Shown here piece after piece: positions 31,417 to 36,070 of a stretch of DNA of 36,070 bases (its first letter is position 1; each line of letters starts with the position of its first letter). The stretch is from Campylobacterota bacterium (GTDB lineage: Bacteria; Campylobacterota; Campylobacteria; Campylobacterales; Sulfurovaceae), in contig QKDN01000073.1 in the NCBI GenBank assembly GCA_003252535.1, positions 1 to 36,070 of the forward strand. The letters run 5' to 3'. The notes below the pieces were generated by a model. That model saw only the letters and a program-made list of their open reading frames with translations. It ran no database searches and was not told where the DNA came from. The position numbers and the translations under genes are program-made.

Positions 31417-33015
31417 TCAGTGTGCGCCGAAGGTCTCGATATACTCTTCGTAGTTCCCTTCGAAGTCGGTGATCGTGCCGTCGTCGTTGAGTCTGATGAT
31501 ACGGTTGGCGAAGGCGTCGATGAGCTCACGGTCGTGGGTGACGCAGATGACGCCGCCCTGGTAGTTGTGGAGCGCTTCGCCGAGGGCTACGATCGCTTCG
31601 AGGTCGAGGTGGTTGTTTGGCTCGTCGAGGACGAGGAAGTTGGCGCTGTCCATCATCATCTTGCTCATCATGACGCGGTGTTTCTCACCACCCGAGCAGG
31701 CGCTCACGAGTTTCTTCTGATCTTCGCCGCTGAAGAGCATCCTTCCGAGGGTCTTGCGGATCTCGTCGATATGCCACTTGGGATCGAAGCCCTGTATCCA
31801 CTGCGGGAGCTCGATATCGCCCGTCACCATTTCGGTGGTGTTTTGAGGGAAGTAGCTCGTGGTGATCGTCTGACCCCAGTTGAAGCTGCCGCCGTCCTTT
31901 TCGAGCTTGCCCATGAGGATCTCGAGGAGGGTGGTCTTACCCGCGCCGTTGGAGCCGATGAGGGCGATCTTGTCCTCTTTGTTGACCTTGAAGCTGACAT
32001 TCTCGAGCACTTTCTCATCACCGTAGTTTTTGGAGATGTCGATCACTTCGAGGACTTCGTTGCCGATATCGCGGTGGGGCTTGAACATGATAGACGGGTC
32101 GCGGCGGCTTGAGACCTTGATCTCTGCTATATCGAGCTTCTCGAGCTGCTTCTGGCGGCTGGTCGCCTGCTTGGCCTTCGAGGCGTTGGCGGAGAACCTG
32201 GCGATGAACTTCTCCAGTTCCTCTTTCTCTTTGAGCGCTTTGTTCCTGTCTGTCTGCGCCTGCTTGGCGATGAGGTTGGCAGCGATGTACCAGTCGTCGT
32301 AGTTGCCCGTGAACTCCCTGATGGTCGAGAAGTCGAGGTCGAGGATATGGGTGACGACGCCGTTGAGGAAGTGTCTGTCGTGCGAGATGACGATCATGAC
32401 ACCCTCGTGTCTCTTGAGCTCGTTCTCGAGCCAGCCGATCGTCTCGATATCGAGGTTGTTGGTAGGTTCGTCGAGGAGGAGGATATCGGGCTTGAGGAAG
32501 AGTACCTGAGCGAGGAGGATCTTGAATTTGTCGCCGCCGGTGAGCGAGCTCATGAGGTCGTCGTGCTGATCAGCCGGGAATCCAAGCGCTTCGAGGAGCT
32601 TCTCGATCTTGACATCGCTCTCGTAGGTCGGGTCTTCGTCGGCGCAGATCATCTCGAGCTCTGCGAGGCGGTTGTTGACCGCGTCATCGTCGAAGTTTCC
32701 TTCCATGTAGAGTATCTCTTTCTCTTTCTGGGCGTCGTAGAGTCTTTTGTTGCCGTAGAGTACCGCATCGCGGAGGGTATACTCCTCGAATGCGTACTGG
32801 TTCTGCCCGAGCATCCCCAGTCTCGCCCCCGGCTGTATCTGTATCTCGCCGTCTGTGGGTTCGAGCTGCCCTGCGAGCATCTTCATCAGGGTCGATTTGC
32901 CTGCGCCGTTCGCGCCGATGAGACCGTATCGCTTCCCTTTGTCGAATGTGATGGTGATCTTGTCAAAAAGGACTCTTTTGCCGTATCTTTGTGTCAGATT
33001 GACTGTGCTTAACAT
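31417..33015 (-). CDS. ybiT: ABC-F ATPase, YbiT-type
   Basis: 532 aa with two ABC ATPase domains and no membrane part. The first has Walker A GANGAGKST, Walker B LLLDEPTNNLD and the altered signature LTGGDKFK. The second has GSNGAGKTT, signature CSGGEKHR and Walker B VLDEPNNHLD. The linker between them contains RFSANASKAKQATSRQKQL, which closely matches E. coli YbiT. ABC-F proteins bind the ribosomal E site and relieve stalled translation. AAGGAAAATCC precedes the ATG. It is monocistronic. Confidence 0.9.
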   Translation of the reverse strand: MLSTVNLTQRYGKRVLFDKITITFDKGKRYGLIGANGAGKSTLMKMLAGQLEPTDGEIQIQPGARLGMLGQNQYAFEEYTLRDAVLYGNKRLYDAQKEKEILYMEGNFDDDAVNNRLAELEMICADEDPTYESDVKIEKLLEALGFPADQHDDLMSSLTGGDKFKILLAQVLFLKPDILLLDEPTNNLDIETIGWLENELKRHEGVMIVISHDRHFLNGVVTHILDLDFSTIREFTGNYDDWYIAANLIAKQAQTDRNKALKEKEELEKFIARFSANASKAKQATSRQKQLEKLDIAEIKVSSRRDPSIMFKPHRDIGNEVLEVIDISKNYGDEKVLENVSFKVNKEDKIALIGSNGAGKTTLLEILMGKLEKDGGSFNWGQTITTSYFPQNTTEMVTGDIELPQWIQGFDPKWHIDEIRKTLGRMLFSGEDQKKLVSACSGGEKHRVMMSKMMMDSANFLVLDEPNNHLDLEAIVALGEALHNYQGGVICVTHDRELIDAFANRIIRLNDDGTITDFEGNYEEYIETFGAH

Positions 33016-33118
33016 GGATTTTCCTTGAATTGTGTATAGATATGTGTCAGAGAATATATTTTTTGTATTCTAGCAAAATGAGCTAAAAGGAGACCGATGC
33101 AACGCAAACTACTTTGGG

Positions 33119-33124
33119 TATAAT
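33119..33124 (+). promoter_or_regulatory. -10 box for the DJ-1 family gene
   Basis: TATAAT lies 19 bases before the ATG at 33144. AAAAGGAG is the ribosome binding site. No consensus -35 is visible. Confidence 0.5.
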
Positions 33125-33143
33125 AGGGCAAAAAGGAGTAATC

Positions 33144-33698
33144 ATGGCAAAAGTACTGGTTCCGCTCGCAACAGGGTTCGAGGAGATTGAGGCGGTTTCG
33201 ATGATCGATATCATGCGCAGGGGCGGCATCGAAGTGACCGCAGCATACCTCGACAAAGAGCTGGTCAAAGGCGCCAACGGCATCACGATCAAGGCCGATG
33301 TCTCCATCGACGATATCGATGCTGATAGCTTCGATATGATCGCGCTCCCGGGAGGGTGGGGCGGCACCTATATCCTCGCGGACGATGCGAGGGTGCAATC
33401 ATTGCTCAAATCCTACAGCAGCGGCGGCAAGTATGTCGCGGCGATGTGCGCCGCCCCCTATGCCCTCCATCTAGCCGGAGTGCTCAGCGATAGCTACACC
33501 TGCTACCCCTCGACCGAAGAGAAGATCGGGAGGACAGAGGGGTATACCCCCGACCGGAAGGTCGTGGTCGACGGCAGGGTCATCACCTCCCGCGGCCCCG
33601 GCACGGCGATCTGCTACGCTCTCGCCATCGTCAGGGAGCTGATGGGAGATGCGAACTACAATGCCGTCAGAAGCGGGACGCTTAGCGAGCATTGTTAG
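33144..33698 (+). CDS. DJ-1/PfpI family protein
   Basis: 184 aa from ATG 33144 (MAKVLVPLATGFEEIEA), chosen for AAAAGGAG upstream; the frame extends back to 33114 without a signal. The family glutamate lies in GFEEIEA, and the nucleophile elbow cysteine is in VAAMCAAPYAL (about C100), the position of human DJ-1 C106. ALPGGWGGTYIL is the glycine-rich strand-turn. YajL/DJ-1 type proteins protect against oxidative and carbonyl stress; the activity here is not proved. It has its own -10 box and is followed by a toxin-antitoxin pair. Confidence 0.88.
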   Translation: MAKVLVPLATGFEEIEAVSMIDIMRRGGIEVTAAYLDKELVKGANGITIKADVSIDDIDADSFDMIALPGGWGGTYILADDARVQSLLKSYSSGGKYVAAMCAAPYALHLAGVLSDSYTCYPSTEEKIGRTEGYTPDRKVVVDGRVITSRGPGTAICYALAIVRELMGDANYNAVRSGTLSEHC

Positions 33699-33719
33699 AT
33701 TTTAAACCGGATGAATTTA

Positions 33720-33728
33720 TGATACAAT
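33720..33728 (+). promoter_or_regulatory. Extended -10 promoter for the toxin-antitoxin pair
   Basis: TGATACAAT has the extended TGn and a one-base variant of TATAAT, 31 bases before the ATG at 33760. AGGAGGGA is the ribosome binding site. Confidence 0.5.
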
Positions 33729-33759
33729 AGTTCAAACGGCAAAATAGGAGGGAGTAGTG

Positions 33760-33978
33760 ATGAAGCAACTACGGGTAGATATAAAAGATGAGTATTTTGC
33801 TATGTTTATGAGACTGGTCTCAGCGATGCCGAAAGACACTGTCTATATCAAAAATGATATCGAGGATGAACTCGGAAGGAGAATCGCGGAGATACAGGAG
33901 GGGCAATATCTTGATGATGATACTCTCTGGACAAATATAGACAACTTCACTTCGCAATACAATGCAGATAAAGTATAG
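33760..33978 (+). CDS. Putative antitoxin of a type II TA pair
   Basis: 72 aa, acidic, from ATG 33760 with AGGAGGGA upstream (an in-frame GTG lies at 33757). KQLRVDIKDEYFAMFMRLV is followed by a charged helical C-terminus. The small acidic protein ahead of a RelE/ParE-like toxin is the usual antitoxin layout. I do not recognise a DNA-binding domain family. Its end overlaps the toxin start by 17 bases, giving coupled translation. Confidence 0.65.
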   Translation: MKQLRVDIKDEYFAMFMRLVSAMPKDTVYIKNDIEDELGRRIAEIQEGQYLDDDTLWTNIDNFTSQYNADKV

Positions 33979-34246
33979 CGTACGATTTGAAGCGGAGTTG
34001 AAAGAGATATTTGTCTTCATAGCTGCCGATTCTTTCGTCCATGCCCAGGACTTTGTAGATACGCTTAAGTCGAAGATCAAAGATATACCTGCCATGCCAT
34101 ATGCCCATCGCAGATCGCTCAAAGTCCGCGACAGCAGCATAAGAGAGCTGGTTTTCAATGGATATGTCATACCATACAAGATCGAAAAAGATTCGATCCT
34201 GATACTCGGGATATTCGGCTCGAATATGTGGGAATACAGGTCATAA
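33962..34246 (+). CDS. RelE/ParE-family toxin
   Basis: 94 aa, the usual length. MQIKYSVRFEAELKEIFVFI is the N-terminal strand and helix, MPYAHRRSLKV the middle segment, and RELVFNGYVIPYKIEKD the C-terminal strands that mark the RelE/ParE fold. RelE types cleave mRNA on the ribosome, ParE types poison gyrase; this cannot be told from the sequence. ATG 33962 overlaps the antitoxin end. It ends 7 bases before pcm. Confidence 0.8.
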   Translation: MQIKYSVRFEAELKEIFVFIAADSFVHAQDFVDTLKSKIKDIPAMPYAHRRSLKVRDSSIRELVFNGYVIPYKIEKDSILILGIFGSNMWEYRS

Positions 34247-34253
34247 ATAACCA

Positions 34254-34874
34254 ATGAATACTCTCTCCACCCTCATCACCTCCATCATCCGAAACGGCAT
34301 CCTCAGGACTCCCCATATCATCGAAGCGTTCTATCAGATCGACAGGATCGATTTCGTCCCGGCTGATATGCGCGAACACACCTACGAGGATATCCCGCTC
34401 CCCATAGGTCACGGGCAGACCATCTCACAGCCCTCCACGGTGGCCTTCATGCTCGAACACCTCATGCCACAATCTGGTCAGAGGATACTCGATATCGGTA
34501 CGGGCTCGGGATGGACGACGGCTCTACTGTGCCGTATCGTGGGAGAGGAGGGGCGCGTGAGGGGTTTTGAGCGGGTGAAAGCCCTCGTAGAGATGGGACG
34601 CGACAATCTTGCCAGATATTCCCACAGTTCCAACTGCACGATAGAGAAGGCCACCGCAGCGCTCGGGGCACCCGGAGAGAAGTTCGACCGTATCCTCGTC
34701 TCCGCCGCCGCAGAGGAACTCCCCCTCACTCTTGTCGATCAGCTCGCCATCGGCGGCAGGCTGGTCATCCCCGTACAGCACTCCATCGAGATCATCACCA
34801 AAGTGAGCGAGGATGATATCAGGAGCGAGAGCATCTATGGCTTTCGTTTCGTGCCGCTGCTCTACAACGACTGA
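34254..34874 (+). CDS. pcm: Protein-L-isoaspartate O-methyltransferase
   Basis: 206 aa. The enzyme methylates L-isoaspartyl residues in damaged proteins, starting their repair. IPLPIGHGQTISQPSTVAFM is the unique Pcm signature. ILDIGTGSGWTTALL is the SAM-binding motif I. FDRILVSAAAEELPLTLVDQ and IGGRLVIPV complete the fold. No clear ribosome binding site precedes the ATG, 7 bases after the toxin stop, so translation may be coupled to the toxin. The order DJ-1, TA pair, pcm suggests that the TA pair was inserted into a protein-repair neighbourhood. Confidence 0.93.
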   Translation: MNTLSTLITSIIRNGILRTPHIIEAFYQIDRIDFVPADMREHTYEDIPLPIGHGQTISQPSTVAFMLEHLMPQSGQRILDIGTGSGWTTALLCRIVGEEGRVRGFERVKALVEMGRDNLARYSHSSNCTIEKATAALGAPGEKFDRILVSAAAEELPLTLVDQLAIGGRLVIPVQHSIEIITKVSEDDIRSESIYGFRFVPLLYND

Positions 34875-35019
34875 AAAGTCTGTGTTTTATCACAAATTAC
34901 AGCGTTCAAATGCGATGCTCAATATACAAACATACCATTGTACATATTTTAAGTAATAAACAAATATAATCTTACAAATTTAAATATTAATATATATATA
35001 GTATCTTTGGGAGATAAAG

Positions 35020-36070
35020 ATGGTAAAACATATCATACGATGGCTGGTTTGGATGGTGTTGGTGCAAGTGTGGGCTTTGGGAGCTACTTCGCTGGGAAAT
35101 GGCTTCTACCTCGCCGATAACAATGTCACCATCACCTGTGATGCAGCCTTATCAGGCAGCAGCTCCACGATCGCCAATCCGCTCAATGGCAAATTCTATA
35201 CCAAGATCTCTTCAAAAGATGATATCAGAGAGATCAACGCCGCAGGAACTGTGAACGCAACCAATGCCTGTACCTCTGGGATCACGAATATGGCGTCTTG
35301 GTTTTACAATAAGAGTTTCTTTGATGAAGATATTTCACATTGGGACACAAGTATGGTTATTAATATGGAGGCCATGTTTAATGGTGCAAGATACTTCGAC
35401 CAACCCATCGGGAGTTGGGATACAAGTAGCGTGACGAATATGAGTAATATGTTTAGCGGTGCAAGTTACTTCGAACAACCCATCGGGAGTTGGGATACAA
35501 GTAGCGTGACGAATATGAGTAATATGTTTAGCGGTGTAAGTTACTTCGACCAACCCATCGGGAGTTGGGATACAAGTAGCGTGACGAATATGAGTAATAT
35601 GTTTAACGGTGCAAGATACTTCGACCAACCCATCGGGAGTTGGGATACAAGTAGCGTGACGAATATGAGTAATATGTTTAACGGTGCAGAATACTTCAAC
35701 CAAAATATCGGTGATTGGAATACAAGTAGCGTGACGGATATGAGTAATATGTTTAACGCTGCAAATTACTTCGACCAAAATATCGGTGATTGGGATACAA
35801 GTAGCGTGACGGATATGAGTAATATGTTTAACGGTGCAAATTACTTCGACCAACCCATCGGGAGTTGGGATACAAGCAGTGTGACCAATATGGACAATAT
35901 GTTTGATGGTAACACCATTTTATCGATTCTCAATGAGTGTCTTATCGTCCAGAGCTGGGACAAGAATGAAACCCAGGCCAATGCAATGTACATTACGGGA
36001 GACAGCAGCAGCTTTAGCTTCTCTCGATGCTCTCCCACCTCGCTGGATAAAAATATCGCCATCAGCGAAG
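35020..36070 (+). CDS. Secreted BspA-like repeat protein, partial
   Basis: The ORF starts at ATG 35020 with GGGAGATAAAG before it and is still open at the window edge (350 codons). Residues 1 to about 21 look like a Sec signal peptide ([20 protein letters not shown]). About 85 residues follow with two cysteines (TITCDAAL and NACTSGI). From about residue 108 a 25-residue unit, [19 protein letters not shown]-type, is repeated about eight times; this is the DUF285/BspA surface-repeat pattern (S-x-V-T-N-M-x-x-M-F). After the repeats the sequence changes ([19 protein letters not shown]). The protein is probably extracellular or surface bound, for adhesion or protein contact. The AT-rich upstream region 34875-35019 shows no recognisable element. 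Confidence 0.9.
   Translation, partial: MVKHIIRWLVWMVLVQVWALGATSLGNGFYLADNNVTITCDAALSGSSSTIANPLNGKFYTKISSKDDIREINAAGTVNATNACTSGITNMASWFYNKSFFDEDISHWDTSMVINMEAMFNGARYFDQPIGSWDTSSVTNMSNMFSGASYFEQPIGSWDTSSVTNMSNMFSGVSYFDQPIGSWDTSSVTNMSNMFNGARYFDQPIGSWDTSSVTNMSNMFNGAEYFNQNIGDWNTSSVTDMSNMFNAANYFDQNIGDWDTSSVTDMSNMFNGANYFDQPIGSWDTSSVTNMDNMFDGNTILSILNECLIVQSWDKNETQANAMYITGDSSSFSFSRCSPTSLDKNIAISE
35341..35910 (+). repeat. 75-bp in-frame tandem repeats
   Basis: Units begin with TGGGAYACAAG at 35341, 35416, 35491, 35566, 35641, 35716, 35791 and 35866, exactly 75 bases apart. The first unit is diverged and the last is partial. Each encodes 25 residues, so copy changes would keep the frame. Confidence 0.95.

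Noticed and set aside
35335-35853. A 172-codon minus-strand frame with a repeated motif
   Set aside because: It is open only because the 75-bp repeat length is a multiple of three; the plus-strand frame has signal peptide, ribosome site and a known repeat family.
35341-35910. Possible CRISPR-like array from regular spacing
   Set aside because: The units are contiguous 75-bp coding repeats in frame, without unique spacers.

Overview
The window looks like a chromosomal segment from a free-living, probably aquatic Campylobacterota (Sulfurovum/Sulfurimonas-like). This is an inference from the protein style (a Csd1-like M23 peptidase beside a bactofilin, Aer/CetB-type PAS protein, MidA methyltransferase, gmhB-gmhA heptose genes, several c-di-GMP and CACHE proteins) and not from a ribosomal marker. 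Most of it is ordinary housekeeping DNA of moderate GC, with AT-rich islands at about 1-740, 9030-9770 and 34880-35010.

Layout. 1-660: a zinc-ribbon gene on the minus strand whose frame is split by one TGA. 974-3661: polA, with an 11-bp dyad just upstream of its ribosome binding site. 3809-4840: two tandem paralogous small membrane proteins with related promoters. 4844-7806: a tightly overlapping minus-strand operon, TolC-like protein > MidA methyltransferase > ankyrin protein > ThiS. 7954-12339: a PsiE-like membrane protein, two orphans, a SulP transporter and an L,D-transpeptidase. 12388-16276: a methyltransferase, a nested hairpin, an M23 peptidase plus bactofilin (cell-shape pair), a radical SAM enzyme and tRNA-Asn with a consensus promoter and a terminator. 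16441-19540: sensory genes (soluble PAS protein, soluble CZB-type zinc protein, a small diguanylate cyclase) with a hotdog thioesterase and a DUF2238 membrane protein. 19672-25327: ribA, then hemB-gmhB-gmhA and a large two-sensor diguanylate cyclase. 25332-29621: glnD-glmS operon. 29861-34874: FMN reductase, lipoprotein, YbiT-type ABC-F protein, DJ-1 family protein, a RelE/ParE-type toxin-antitoxin pair and pcm. 35020-end: the start of a secreted BspA-like protein with 25-residue repeats.

Five intergenic blocks (770-930, 8485-8580, 9780-10035, 11655-11720, 31045-31400) carry small palindromes, most with a GTAG/CTAC tetranucleotide beside the stem, the hallmark of REP elements. Several share a GGCA loop and their stems covary. 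No REP-associated transposase lies in the window.

No single complete new system is evident. The best leads are the divergent pair of soluble PAS and CZB sensor proteins, the covarying REP-like family, the nested hairpin after the methyltransferase gene, the palindrome inside the FMN reductase promoter, and the nonsense-split zinc-ribbon ORF.
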